The translations under genes and the position numbers were made by a program. Below are positions 29,887-38,565 of a DNA stretch of 64,000 nucleotides, piece by piece; positions within the stretch are counted from its first letter, which is position 1; every line of letters begins with the position of its first letter. The stretch covers positions 3,705,470-3,769,469 of the forward strand of contig NZ_CP059557.1 in assembly GCF_022828475.1 (NCBI RefSeq), read 5' to 3'. The notes under the pieces were generated by a model that saw only the letters and a program-made list of their open reading frames with translations, had not been told where the DNA came from and did no database searches. This DNA is from Saccharopolyspora gloriosae. GTDB taxonomy: Bacteria > Actinomycetota > Actinomycetes > Mycobacteriales > Pseudonocardiaceae.

Positions 29887-30399
29887 TCAGATCTCCTTGA
29901 CGTGTTCAAAAGGTTCGGCGCAATCGGTGCAGCGGCGCAGTGCCTTGCAGGCGGTGGCGCTGAACCGCGACAGCTCCTCGGTGCGCGACGAATCGCAGCG
30001 GGGACAGCGGATCCGCGCTCGCGGCGGTTCCAGTTCCAGCGGCACCGGAGCACTGCGCACCGGCGCCGCCCCGGGCGGGGCGATGCCGTGCTCGGCCAGC
30101 CGCCGCCTGCCGCGCGGACTGATCCAGTCCGTGGTCCACGGCGGGTCCAGCGCGGTCCGCACCCGCACCTGCGCAAAGCCGTCGGCGGTGAGGCTTCGGT
30201 GCACGTCGGCGCGCATCTCGGCCATCGCCGGGCATCCCGAGTACGTCGGGGTGAGCGTCACGACGACGGTGCCTTCGGCGGTGATCTCCACGTCGCGCAG
30301 CACACCGAGGTCGGCCAAGGTGAGCATCGGCAGCTCGGGATCGGTCACCGATTCGGCGATCTCCCGTGCGCGCGCCAGTCCGGTCGTCGTCATCACCAT
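29887..30399 (-). CDS. paaD: Phenylacetate pathway protein PaaD (MIP18-like)
   Basis: A 170-residue protein with an N-terminal DUF59/MIP18 domain (VTDPELPMLTLADLGVL, TPTYSGCPAM with the conserved Cys) and a C-terminal zinc-ribbon-like part (CPRCDSSRTEELS, then CTDC). PaaD is thought to help assemble iron centres of the epoxidase system. ATG 30397-30399 is preceded by GGAGG and overlaps the end of paaC by seven bases, so translation is coupled. Confidence 0.93.
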   Translation of the reverse strand: MVMTTTGLARAREIAESVTDPELPMLTLADLGVLRDVEITAEGTVVVTLTPTYSGCPAMAEMRADVHRSLTADGFAQVRVRTALDPPWTTDWISPRGRRRLAEHGIAPPGAAPVRSAPVPLELEPPRARIRCPRCDSSRTEELSRFSATACKALRRCTDCAEPFEHVKEI

Positions 30400-31265
30400 G
30401 TCGCCTCCGGGTGAGCTCGGGCGACGCCTTGGAGTTCCGCGAGCAACGTGTCGAGGTGCGCGGTGTGCGACCCGACTCGCCCGGACACCTGGGGGCCGGG
30501 TGCGATGCGCGGGCAATCCACGGTGGCGGCGGTGCAGACCTGTTCCAGCACGGCCGTCACCTCCTCCAGCGTCGCGGCCGGATCCACGCCGACGCTCTGC
30601 GCGGCCGCGTCGCGTTCGACGTCGCTCACCGCGAACAGCTCCGCGACATGGGGCTGCACCTGGTCGAACCCGGTGCGCATGCGGCGGTGCGATTCGGTGG
30701 TGCCGTCGCCGAGCCGCACCACCCACTGCGCCGCGTAATCCCGGTGGTACGCGAGTTCCTTCGCGCCCTTGGCGGCGATCGCGGCCAGCACCGGATCCTT
30801 CGACGCCGTCAAGCGGGTGAACAGCGCGAGCCGCCAGCTCGACAGCACCAGCAACCTGGCCACCGTTTCGGCGAAGTCGCCGTGCGGCTGCTCGACGAGC
30901 AGCACGTTGCGGAATTCGTGCGAGTCCCGGAAGTACGCCAGCTCGTCCTCGCTGCGCACCGAATCCCCCGCCTGACCGGAACGCGCCAGCAGGAGCCGCG
31001 CCTGGCCGAGCAGATCGAGCGCGATGTTCGCCAGCGCCACCTCGTCCTCCAGCTCCGGAGCACGGGTGACCCACTCCCCGAGCCGTTGCGAGGCGATCAG
31101 CGCGTCGTCGGCCAACATCAGGCAATAGCCGGACAGCACGTGCTCGTCGACTCCCGGTGGCACCGCGGTGTCCACCCCGGCGAGCGGGTCGTCGAAGCCG
31201 GTGCCGAACGCCCACCTCGTGTCGTTCTGCTCGGTGAGCGCCTCGTAGGCGTTGTCGAAGGACAT
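30393..31265 (-). CDS. paaC: Phenylacetyl-CoA epoxidase structural subunit
   Basis: A 290-residue all-helical ferritin-like protein that pairs with PaaA in the 1,2-phenylacetyl-CoA epoxidase. It retains the family segments IALDLLGQARLLL, FRNVLLVEQPHGDFAETVAR and GAKELAYHRDYAAQW. PaaC is the structural partner without a functional diiron site. It begins seven bases after the paaB stop and overlaps the paaD start. Confidence 0.95.
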   Translation of the reverse strand: MSFDNAYEALTEQNDTRWAFGTGFDDPLAGVDTAVPPGVDEHVLSGYCLMLADDALIASQRLGEWVTRAPELEDEVALANIALDLLGQARLLLARSGQAGDSVRSEDELAYFRDSHEFRNVLLVEQPHGDFAETVARLLVLSSWRLALFTRLTASKDPVLAAIAAKGAKELAYHRDYAAQWVVRLGDGTTESHRRMRTGFDQVQPHVAELFAVSDVERDAAAQSVGVDPAATLEEVTAVLEQVCTAATVDCPRIAPGPQVSGRVGSHTAHLDTLLAELQGVARAHPEATW

Positions 31266-31272
31266 GGCGACC

Positions 31273-31575
31273 TCACATGTGCGGAACGTCGTCGGGGATG
31301 TCGTAGAACGTGGGGTGCCGGTAGACCTTGTCGCCGCTGGGCGCGAAGAACGGGTCCTTCTCGTCCGGACTGGACGCGGTGATCGCGGCGGCGGGCACCA
31401 CCCAGATGCTCACGCCCTCGTTGCGGCGGGTGTAGAGATTCCTGGCGTTGTGCAACGCCATCTGCTCGTCGGCGGCGTGCAGCGAACCGACGTGCACGTG
31501 GTTGAGGCCGCGCTTGCCGCGCACGAAGACCTCGTACAGCGGCCACGTGGACCGCGCCTGTTCGGACCCGCTCAT
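31273..31575 (-). CDS. paaB: Phenylacetyl-CoA epoxidase subunit B
   Basis: A 100-residue small subunit of the epoxidase. It is recognised from [20 protein letters not shown] at the N-terminus and [20 protein letters not shown] in the middle, both nearly invariant in PaaB. It bridges PaaAC heterodimers. Its ATG overlaps the paaA stop by four bases. Confidence 0.96.
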   Translation of the reverse strand: MSGSEQARSTWPLYEVFVRGKRGLNHVHVGSLHAADEQMALHNARNLYTRRNEGVSIWVVPAAAITASSPDEKDPFFAPSGDKVYRHPTFYDIPDDVPHM

Positions 31576-32573
31576 GCCGTCGCCTCCTGTCGCGCGGCGC
31601 GTTTCGCGGCGTGCGCCGCGGCCGCCTCACGCACCCATTCGCCCTGCTCGTGGGCGGCCTTGCGGCACTCCACCCGTTCGGTGTTGCACAGTCCGTCGCC
31701 GCTGATGACGCGCTTGAGCTCCGACCAGTCGGGCTCACCGAAGTCGTGCATGCCGCGTTCGGCGTTCCAGGCGAGCTCCGGATCCGGGAGCGTGACGCCC
31801 AGCGCGTCGGCCTGCGGCACCGTCATGTCCACGAACTTCTGGCGCAGCTCGTCGTTGGTGTGGCGCTTGACCTTCCAGGCCATCGACTGCCGCGTGTTCG
31901 GCGAGTCCCCGTCCGGCGGGCCGAACATCATCAGCGACGGCCACCACCAGCGGTTCACCGCGTCCCGCACCATGTCCCGCTGCGCCTCGGTGCCGCGCAT
32001 CATCGTCAGCAGCAGTTCGTAGCCCTGCCGCTGGTGGAACGACTCCTCCTTGCAGATCCGCACCATCGCCCGCGCGTACGGGCCGTACGAACTCCGGCAC
32101 AGCGGCACCTGGTTGCAGATGGCGGCCCCGTCGACGAGCCAGCCGATCACGCCGATGTCGGCGAAGTTCAACGTCGGATAGTTGAAGATCGACGAGTACT
32201 TCTGCCGCCCCGAGATCAGCTTCGCGGTGAGGTCGGCGCGGTCGGCTCCCAGCGTCTCGGCGGCCGAGTACAGGTAGAGCCCGTGGCCGGCCTCGTCCTG
32301 CACCTTCGCCAGCAGGATCGCCTTGCGCCGCAACGAAGGCGCCCGCGAGATCCAGGCGCCTTCGGGCTGCATCCCGATGATCTCGGAGTGGGCGTGCTGA
32401 GCGACCTGGCGAACCAGGGTCTTGCGATAGCCCTCGGGCATCCAGTCCCGCGGTTCGATGCGCTGATCGCGTTCGATCGTGGCCTCGAACTCCCGCTCCG
32501 GGCCGGTCACCTCCGCCCCCACGCTGATCGCCACTTGCACCACCTCCACCTCTCCGGTCCGTTTCGAGACCAT
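31572..32573 (-). CDS. paaA: Phenylacetyl-CoA epoxidase catalytic diiron subunit
   Basis: Up to 333 residues. The diiron ligands are visible in [16 protein letters not shown] and in [15 protein letters not shown]. The core [25 protein letters not shown] is typical of PaaA and starts near residue 28. It inserts oxygen into the ring of phenylacetyl-CoA. The ATG at 32573 is the most upstream start, but the PaaR-like operator ends only four bases before it. GTG codons at 32540 or 32534, with GGTGGAG upstream, may be the real start. It is the first gene of paaABCDE. Confidence 0.95.
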   Translation of the reverse strand: MVSKRTGEVEVVQVAISVGAEVTGPEREFEATIERDQRIEPRDWMPEGYRKTLVRQVAQHAHSEIIGMQPEGAWISRAPSLRRKAILLAKVQDEAGHGLYLYSAAETLGADRADLTAKLISGRQKYSSIFNYPTLNFADIGVIGWLVDGAAICNQVPLCRSSYGPYARAMVRICKEESFHQRQGYELLLTMMRGTEAQRDMVRDAVNRWWWPSLMMFGPPDGDSPNTRQSMAWKVKRHTNDELRQKFVDMTVPQADALGVTLPDPELAWNAERGMHDFGEPDWSELKRVISGDGLCNTERVECRKAAHEQGEWVREAAAAHAAKRAARQEATA

Positions 32574-32576
32574 TCG

Positions 32577-32597
32577 AACCGACCATTCGGTCAGTAA
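32577..32597. promoter_or_regulatory. PaaR operator candidate at paaA
   Basis: AACCGACCATTCGGTCAGTAA lies directly before paaA. It shares 18 of its first 20 positions with the site at 35022-35041 in front of paaI/paaZ, including TTCGGTCAGTA. The inverted CCGA/TCGG halves fit a TetR-type site, and paaR is encoded at 36828-37430. Confidence 0.65.
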
Positions 32598-32675
32598 ATT
32601 TTCCCGCTCCCCACCTCGGAAAGCAAGGAATCCGAGCTCCGTCCTCAGCCGCCTAGCGGAATGATCTTTGTTCTC

Positions 32676-32860
32676 GTCTTGTCAGCGGCGAAGCCGATGA
32701 GCAGTGACCAGCTAGAGCAACCGGCACCGCGGCGGGTTCTCAGGTGCTTCCTCACGAGGACAGCGTTTTCCCTCGTGGCGGAATCCACTCGGGAAAATGA
32801 TCCCGCAGCGAGGAAGCCACTGAGGTTCCGCTGAGCGACCCCCTACGCAGGTCACTCCGA
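32676..32860 (+). repeat. Dispersed palindromic element, copy B
   Basis: About 185 bp between the paaA promoter and the paaZ stop. It shares its left flank (GTCTTGTCAGCGGCGAAGCC), the GGCGGGTTCTC junction, the nested palindrome core and the right flank (CTACGCAGGTCACTCCGA) with copy C at 43147-43329. The inner hairpin is GTTTTCCCTCGTGG against CCACTCGGGAAAA. It contains no gene. Confidence 0.85.
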
Positions 32861-32873
32861 AAGAGCCCCGGTG

Positions 32874-34919
32874 TCAGCCGGACTTGGCGACGAGGGTGAG
32901 GACGTCGTACTTGGCCACCGAGGCTCCGTCCTGGTTCGTGACGTCGGCGTCCCAGCGGACCTCGCCGTAGTCGGCGTTCTGGCGCGGGGTGAGCTGCTTC
33001 GCCGTCAACGTCACCGTGATCTCGTCGCCGGGGTAGGTGGGCGTGAGGAACCGCAGGTTCTCGAGCCCGTAGTTCGCCAGCACCGGCCCGGGTTCAGGGG
33101 AGACGAACAGTCCGGCGGCGAACGACACCACCAGGTAGCCGTGCGCGACCCGGCCGCCGAAGAACGGGTTGGCGCGGGCCGCTTCCTCGTCGGTGTGGGC
33201 GTAGAAGGTGTCCCCGGTGAACTCGGCGAAGTGCGCCACGTCCTCGGCGGTGACGGTGCGCGGGCCGGCGACGACGGTGTCGCCCGGGCGCAGTTGTTCG
33301 AGGTGCTTGCGGAACGGGTGCTCGTCGGTGACGGTGCGTTCGCTGCCGGGCAGCCATTGCCCGGTGACGGCGGTGAGCGTCTGCGGGTCGCCCTGCACGG
33401 CGGTGCGTTGCATGTGGTGCAGCACGCTGCGGATCCCGCCGAGTTCCTCGCCGCCGCCCGCGCGCCCGGGGCCGCCGTGGACGAGTTGCGGCAGCGGTGA
33501 GCCGTGCCCGGTGGATTCGGCGGCGTTGTGCCGGTTGAGCACGAGCAGCCGCCCGTGCCGGGAGGCGGCGCCGAGCACCACTTCGCGGGCGAACTCGGCA
33601 TCGGCGGTCACCACCGAACCGACCAGGCTGCCCTTGCCCAGTCGGGCGAGGTGCACGGCGTGCTCGGTGTCCTCGTACGGCAGCAGGGTGCTGACCGGGC
33701 CGAACGCCTCCACTTCGTGCGGCTGCGGCTGTTCCGGATCGTCGCAGCGCAGCAGGATCGGCCCGAGGAACGCGCCGCGTTCGGCATCGGCTCCGACCGG
33801 TTCCACCGAGTTCGGGTCGCCGTGCACGACACGCGCGACCTCCAGCAAGGATTTCAACGAGCGCCGCACTTCGTCCCGCTGGTCCAGGCCGGCCAGCGCG
33901 CCCATCCGTACGCCCTCGGCACCGGGAGCTCCGACGGTGATCTCGGCCAGCTTCGCCGAGACCGCCGCGGCCACCTCGTCGATGCGCCGCGCGGGCACCA
34001 GCGCCCGGCGGATCGCGGTGCACTTCTGCCCGGCCTTCACCGTCATCTCGGTGACGAGCTGGTCGACGAACAGGTCGAACTCCGCGGTGCCCGCCTCGGC
34101 GTCCGGACCGAGGATCGAGCAGTTCAGCGAGTCCGCCTCGGCGGTGAACCGCACCGAGTTCGCCGCCACCACCGGGTGCGTGCGCAGCCGCTGCGCCGTG
34201 GCGGCCGAACCGGTGAACGACACCAGGTCCTGGTCGGTGAGGTGATCCAGCAGATCGCCCGCGCTACCGCTGACCAGCTGCACGGAACCTTCCGGCAACA
34301 ACCCGGATTCGACGATGAGCTCGACCAGCCGGTGCGTCAGGTACGCCGTGCGGCTCGCCGGTTTGATCAGGCTCGGCACGCCCGCGAGGAAGGCGGGCGC
34401 GAGCTTCTCCAACGGCCCCCACACCGGGAAGTTGAACGCGTTGATCTGCACCGCGACGCCCTGCAACGGAGTGCACAGGTGCTGGGCGACGAAAGTACCG
34501 CCCTTGCCCAGCGGCTCCACGGAGCCGTCGAGGTAGACGTTGCCGTCGGGCAGTTCCCGACGGCCCTTGCTGGAGTAGGTGAACAGCACGCCGATGCCGC
34601 CGTCCACGTCGAATTTCGAGTCGCCCCGCGTCGCCCCGGTGCGCGCGGACAACGCGTACAGCTCCTCGCGGTGCTCCCGCAGGTACGACCCGAGCGATTT
34701 GAGCAGTGCCGCCCGCTGGTGGAAGGTCAGCTCCCGCAGCGCCGCCCCGCCGACACGGCGACCGTGGTCGAGCGCGGCGCCCATGTCGACGCCGGCCGAG
34801 GAGATCCGCGCGACCGGTTCCCCGGTGACCGCGTCCGGCAGCACCTCGCCCTCGTCCGCCGGGGAGTGCCATCGTCCTTGCACGTAGCTGGGCAGAACCT
34901 GCACCGACGAACTGCTCAT
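32874..34919 (-). CDS. paaZ: Oxepin-CoA hydrolase / 3-oxo-5,6-dehydrosuberyl-CoA semialdehyde dehydrogenase
   Basis: A 681-residue fusion. The N-terminal aldehyde dehydrogenase domain (about 1-520) has AVQINAFNFPVWGPLEK, the nucleotide-site FTGSAATAQRL and the catalytic Cys in VKAGQKCTAIRRA. The C-terminal MaoC-type hydratase (about 540-681) has the FTGDTFYAHTDEEAA segment and RVAHGYLVV. The hydratase opens the oxepin ring and the dehydrogenase oxidises the resulting semialdehyde. It is divergent from paaI, sharing a promoter region with a PaaR-like operator. Confidence 0.96.
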   Translation of the reverse strand: MSSSSVQVLPSYVQGRWHSPADEGEVLPDAVTGEPVARISSAGVDMGAALDHGRRVGGAALRELTFHQRAALLKSLGSYLREHREELYALSARTGATRGDSKFDVDGGIGVLFTYSSKGRRELPDGNVYLDGSVEPLGKGGTFVAQHLCTPLQGVAVQINAFNFPVWGPLEKLAPAFLAGVPSLIKPASRTAYLTHRLVELIVESGLLPEGSVQLVSGSAGDLLDHLTDQDLVSFTGSAATAQRLRTHPVVAANSVRFTAEADSLNCSILGPDAEAGTAEFDLFVDQLVTEMTVKAGQKCTAIRRALVPARRIDEVAAAVSAKLAEITVGAPGAEGVRMGALAGLDQRDEVRRSLKSLLEVARVVHGDPNSVEPVGADAERGAFLGPILLRCDDPEQPQPHEVEAFGPVSTLLPYEDTEHAVHLARLGKGSLVGSVVTADAEFAREVVLGAASRHGRLLVLNRHNAAESTGHGSPLPQLVHGGPGRAGGGEELGGIRSVLHHMQRTAVQGDPQTLTAVTGQWLPGSERTVTDEHPFRKHLEQLRPGDTVVAGPRTVTAEDVAHFAEFTGDTFYAHTDEEAARANPFFGGRVAHGYLVVSFAAGLFVSPEPGPVLANYGLENLRFLTPTYPGDEITVTLTAKQLTPRQNADYGEVRWDADVTNQDGASVAKYDVLTLVAKSG

Positions 34920-35021
34920 GGGGCCGCCGACCTCCTCGTGACCGGCTGCGGCGCCGGTCGGATGGGAACGGATTCGCGGCGGGTTGACATCGTGACCGCC
35001 GCCACCAACACTGCAATTATT

Positions 35022-35041
35022 AACCGACTGTTCGGTCAGTA
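35022..35041. promoter_or_regulatory. PaaR operator candidate between paaZ and paaI
   Basis: AACCGACTGTTCGGTCAGTA in the 128-bp divergent region, beside an AT-rich CAATTATTAA that could be a -10 element. It is nearly the same sequence as the site before paaA. Confidence 0.7.
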
Positions 35042-35047
35042 CGCAAG

Positions 35048-35494
35048 GTGGTGGAGCCGTTGAGCACGGCTGAATACGTGGCGAGCGCGGCGAGAACGAT
35101 GTTCGACGAGGACGACGCGTCCCGTGCGCTCGGCATCGAACTGCGGACGGCGGCCGACGGGCGAGCCACCGCCCGCATGACCGTCACCTCGGCGATGGTC
35201 AACGGCCACGGCATCGCGCACGGCGGTTACGTGTTCCTGCTCGCCGACACCGCGTTCGCCTGCGCCTGCAACAGCCACGGCCCGGTGACCGTCGCGGCGA
35301 GCGCCGAGATCACCTTCGTCGCACCCGCCTACTCCGGCGACGACCTGCACGCCGAGGCCGCCGAGCGCACCCGCTTCGGGCGCAGCGGCATCTACGACAT
35401 CACCGTGCGCCGCGGCGCGGCGCCGGACGCGCCGGTGATCGCCGAATTCCGCGGCCACAGCAGGACTTTCAACGGCGGGAAGGAGCGGTCATGA
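35048..35494 (+). CDS. paaI: Hydroxyphenylacetyl-CoA thioesterase
   Basis: A 148-residue hot-dog-fold thioesterase. The catalytic segment NGHGIAHGGYVFLLADTAFA (residues about 51-70) is characteristic of PaaI, which frees CoA from dead-end intermediates of phenylacetate degradation. GTG 35048 is the longest start; a TTG at 35060 preceded by GGTGGAG gives the more usual N-terminus LSTAEYV and may be correct. Its stop overlaps the paaK start by four bases. Confidence 0.93.
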   Translation: MVEPLSTAEYVASAARTMFDEDDASRALGIELRTAADGRATARMTVTSAMVNGHGIAHGGYVFLLADTAFACACNSHGPVTVAASAEITFVAPAYSGDDLHAEAAERTRFGRSGIYDITVRRGAAPDAPVIAEFRGHSRTFNGGKERS

Positions 35495-36831
35495 CCGGGA
35501 CGACAACGAAGTCGCCCGCCGCGCCCGACGACTCCGCGCGGATCGGCCAGGACGAACTGCGCGCCAGGCAGCTCGAACGTCTCCAGTGGACGCTTGAGCA
35601 CGCGTACCGCAACGTTCCCCTCTACCGCGCCAAATTCGACGCCGCCGGAGTGCACCCGAGCGACTGCCGGAGCCTGGCCGACCTCGCGAAGTTCCCCGCC
35701 ACCACCAAGGACGACCTGCGGGCGAACTACCCCTTCGGCGCCTTCGCCGTCCCGCGCGAGCGGGTCAGCCGGATCCACGCCTCCAGCGGCACCACCGGGC
35801 AGCCCACCGTCGTCGGCTACACCCGCCACGACCTGGAGGTGTGGGGCGAGGTCGTGGCCCGCTCCATCCGGGCCGCGGGGGGCGTCCCCGGTGACCTGGT
35901 GCACATCTCCTACGGCTACGGCCTGTTCACCGGCGGGCTCGGTGCGCACTACGGGGCCGAACGCCTCGGCTGCACCGTGGTGCCCGCCTCCGGCGGGATG
36001 ACCGCACGCCAAGCTCAGCTGATCCGCGACTTCCGGCCGGACCTGATCATGGTCACGCCCAGCTACATGCTCACCCTGATCGACGAGCTGCGGCGCCAGG
36101 GCGTAGACCCGCGAAAGACGGGGCTGCGAGCGGGGATCTTCGGTGCGGAACCGTGGACCGAGGACATGCGCGGCGAGATCGAGCAGGCTCTCGGCATCAA
36201 CGCCGTCGACATCTACGGCTTGTCGGAAGTGATGGGTCCCGGCGTCGCCGCCGAGTTCGCCGAGACCAAGGACGGCCTGCACATCTGGGAGGACCACTTC
36301 TACCCCGAAGTGGTCGACCCCGTCCTCGGCGACCCGCTGCCCGACGGGGAGTCCGGTGAGCTGCTGTTCACCTCGTTGACCAAGGAGGCCCTGCCGATCA
36401 TCCGGTACCGCACGCGGGACCTCACCCGGCTGCTGCCGGGCACCGCGCGCCCGGCGATGCGGCGGATGGAGCGGATCACCGGCCGCAGCGACGACCTGAT
36501 CATCCTGCGCGGCGTCAACGTGTTCCCCACCCAGATCGAGGAACTCGTGCTGCGCGCCGACGGCCTGTCGCCCCACTTCCAGATCACCCTGTCCCGCCGC
36601 GAGCGGATGGACCACATGACGATCCGCGTCGAAGCACTCGACGACACCACCGCGCAGCAACGGCAGGCCGCGCCGGAGTCGCTGACCAGAGCCGTCAAGG
36701 ACGCGGTCGGCATCACGGCCGAGGTCGCCGTCGTTGATCCCGGCACGCTCGAACGTTCGGTGGGCAAGCTCCGCCGGGTGCTCGACCGGCGTGACCCAGA
36801 CCGGGCGGCCCCGGGGCAGGCAGGTTCATGA
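35491..36831 (+). CDS. paaK: Phenylacetate-CoA ligase
   Basis: A 446-residue AMP-forming ligase that makes phenylacetyl-CoA, the entry step of the pathway. Diagnostic segments: FPATTKDDLRANYPFG, the P-loop HASSGTTGQPTVVGYT near residue 92 and VDIYGLSEVMGPGVA near 237. The C-terminal domain includes GRSDDLIILRGVNVFP and the lysine segment ERSVGKLRRV. It overlaps paaI (4 bp) and paaR (4 bp), so the three are translationally coupled. Confidence 0.96.
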   Translation: MTGTTTKSPAAPDDSARIGQDELRARQLERLQWTLEHAYRNVPLYRAKFDAAGVHPSDCRSLADLAKFPATTKDDLRANYPFGAFAVPRERVSRIHASSGTTGQPTVVGYTRHDLEVWGEVVARSIRAAGGVPGDLVHISYGYGLFTGGLGAHYGAERLGCTVVPASGGMTARQAQLIRDFRPDLIMVTPSYMLTLIDELRRQGVDPRKTGLRAGIFGAEPWTEDMRGEIEQALGINAVDIYGLSEVMGPGVAAEFAETKDGLHIWEDHFYPEVVDPVLGDPLPDGESGELLFTSLTKEALPIIRYRTRDLTRLLPGTARPAMRRMERITGRSDDLIILRGVNVFPTQIEELVLRADGLSPHFQITLSRRERMDHMTIRVEALDDTTAQQRQAAPESLTRAVKDAVGITAEVAVVDPGTLERSVGKLRRVLDRRDPDRAAPGQAGS

Positions 36832-37430
36832 CGAGCACCGCGCGCGGACGCGGCCGGCCGGGCCACGACCTCGACTCGCTGCTGCACGTCGCTGCCGTCG
36901 TGTTCCACGAACGCGGCTACGACGGCACCAGCATGGAGGAACTGGCCAAACGCCTCGGCATCACCAAATCCGCGATCTACCACCACGTGTCCGGCAAGCA
37001 AGAGCTGCTGCGGCGCACCGTGGATCGCGCGCTCGACGCGCTGCTGGCCGTGACCGCCGAACCGGAATCCCGGCGGGGACCGGCGATCCACCGCCTCCGC
37101 CACGTGGTGCGGCGCAGTGTGCACGTGCTCGTCGAGGAACAGCCGTTCGTGACGGTGCTGCTGCGAGTGCGCGGCAACAGCGAGGTGGAACGCGCCGCGC
37201 TCACCCGGCGACGGGAGATCGACGCGTTCCTCGGTGCGCTGGTGGCCGAGGCGGAACGGGACGGCAACCTGCGACCCGATCTTGATCCGGCGCTGACCAG
37301 CCGGTTGCTGTTCGGGACCGTGAACTCGATCATCGAGTGGTACCGCCCGCAGCCCGGGCTGGACGCCGACGCGCTGGCCGACGCGATCACCAAACTCACC
37401 TTCGAGGGCCTGGAACACGCACCGTCCTAG
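36828..37430 (+). CDS. paaR: TetR-family regulator, probable PaaR
   Basis: A 200-residue TetR regulator with the N-terminal HTH AAVVFHERGYDGTSMEELAKRLGITKSAIYHHVSGK (recognition helix near residues 45-58; segments given in part) and a C-terminal ligand domain. Its position at the end of paaI-paaK and the two matching operators in front of paaA and paaZ/paaI make it the likely phenylacetyl-CoA-responsive repressor, as in other actinobacteria. The first ATG overlaps the paaK stop. Confidence 0.88.
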   Translation: MTSTARGRGRPGHDLDSLLHVAAVVFHERGYDGTSMEELAKRLGITKSAIYHHVSGKQELLRRTVDRALDALLAVTAEPESRRGPAIHRLRHVVRRSVHVLVEEQPFVTVLLRVRGNSEVERAALTRRREIDAFLGALVAEAERDGNLRPDLDPALTSRLLFGTVNSIIEWYRPQPGLDADALADAITKLTFEGLEHAPS

Positions 37431-37440
37431 ACCTCGGCGG

Positions 37441-37879
37441 TCAGCCGAGCCCCGCGGCTCGCCCTGCGCGACCGGACAGCTCGGCGAAGGCGGCGCGCGG
37501 GGAGCTCGGCCGATGACCTCGATCTCGGTGTCGAAACGTGCCAGCGTCGCCGCGAGCGCGCTCCAGGACCAGGAACCGATCAGCAGTCTGGTCCGGGCAG
37601 GGCCGATCTCTTCGGCGACGAACGGAGCCACCTGCGCGACCGGGAGGTCGAGGATCACTTCGCCGCGGCACGGCCAGCTGTTCGCGCTATCCGAGCCTGT
37701 GAACCGGGACCGCGTGGACGGGGTCCGAGCTCGCGCAGGCGATCGACGTCGCGACGCACCGTGCGTTCACTGACTCGCCGCCGGGCGAGCAGCTCCCCCG
37801 GTTGATCACGGCGGCCCTGCAACAAGGACAGGAGTGAGAGCAGACGACCGGAGGTCACCATCGAGGAGGCGGTCGGCAT
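37441..37879 (-). pseudogene. Remnant of a WYL/DeoR-type (YafY-like) regulator
   Basis: From ATG 37879 on the minus strand the product starts as a normal HTH regulator (MVTSGRLLSLLSLLQGRR, then RRRVSERTVRRDVDRLRELG). The central WYL domain is then missing. A C-terminal piece resumes at about 37660 in another frame (APFVAEEIGPARTRLLIGSW, then ALAATLARFDTEIEVIG), and a further shift gives the expected ending RAAFAELSGRAGR. An internal deletion plus frameshifts inactivate the gene. It lies divergent to the VOC gene, a common pairing for this regulator type. Confidence 0.7.
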
Positions 37880-37993
37880 GGTCACCAGACCGCCACGAGT
37901 AGCGGCCGTTCCCTGACCGGTACTGGTGACAAAGTCGCTCTCGTCGTCGGAAACCTCCGGCGGCGAGAACCACTCGTGAAGGACCGGATCACC

Positions 37994-38461
37994 ATGTCGG
38001 TAAACGCTGTCGCCCACCTGAACTTCCACGGTCAGGCCCGTGCGGCACTGGAGTTCTACCAGTCGGTGTTCGGCGGGCAGATCGTCGTCGCCACCTACGG
38101 CGACTTCGGAATGCCCGCCGAGTCACCCGACGCCACCAAAGTCGTGTTCGGTCAGGTGATCGCCGACAACGGCTTCCGGGTCATGGCCTACGACGTGCCC
38201 GGCGAAGACGCACCGGCCGCCCAGGGTGCGCCCACCACCCGCCGTGAGAACGGCGCCACCGTCACCTCGGAATCGTTCTTCCTCTCCGTGCGCGGCGAGA
38301 CCGTCGAAGAGGTCGGCGCGTTGTGGGAGGGCCTGGCGGACGGCGCGACGATCATCGAGCCCTTCGGACCGGCCCAGTGGGCACCCGCCTTCGGGATGCT
38401 GACCGATCGCTTCGGCACCACCTGGATCGTCGACGTCGCGGCCGATCACGCTCAGGTCTGA
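37994..38461 (+). CDS. VOC-family protein (PhnB-like)
   Basis: A 155-residue protein of the glyoxalase/bleomycin-resistance fold, PhnB/3-demethylubiquinone-methyltransferase-like branch. It shows HLNFHGQARAALEFYQSVFGG at the N-terminus, GFRVMAYDVPGED mid-sequence and FGMLTDRFGTTWIVDV at the C-terminus. The function is unknown. ATG 37994 is preferred; a GTG six codons upstream is in frame. A decayed WYL regulator is divergent, and a strong terminator follows. Confidence 0.82.
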   Translation: MSVNAVAHLNFHGQARAALEFYQSVFGGQIVVATYGDFGMPAESPDATKVVFGQVIADNGFRVMAYDVPGEDAPAAQGAPTTRRENGATVTSESFFLSVRGETVEEVGALWEGLADGATIIEPFGPAQWAPAFGMLTDRFGTTWIVDVAADHAQV

Positions 38462-38483
38462 GGCTTTTCCTCCACCGCAGTTC

Positions 38484-38513
38484 CGGGGTGCGGCCGGGTC
38501 CGGCCGCACCCCG
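38484..38513 (+). terminator. Terminator after the VOC gene
   Basis: A perfect 14-bp stem (38484-38497 with 38500-38513, CGGGGTGCGGCCGG and its complement), 23 bp past the stop. Confidence 0.8.
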
Positions 38514-38565
38514 TCCCATCGTCCCGGCGGACCGCCGGTCGCGAACACCACGCAGGAGAAACCCC

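Noticed and set aside
28101-30820. Large antisense frames across the paaE-paaD region and upstream
   Set aside because: paaE, paaD and DinB account for the coding signal. The other frames are Arg/Ala-rich shadows.
32640-32873. A transposon with inverted ends between paaA and paaZ
   Set aside because: The palindromic element has no transposase frame and no visible target duplication, so I list it as a repeat rather than an insertion sequence.
28790-37430. Treating the paa genes as a new system
   Set aside because: Gene set and order fit known actinobacterial phenylacetate catabolism. Only operator placement and start-codon questions are noteworthy.
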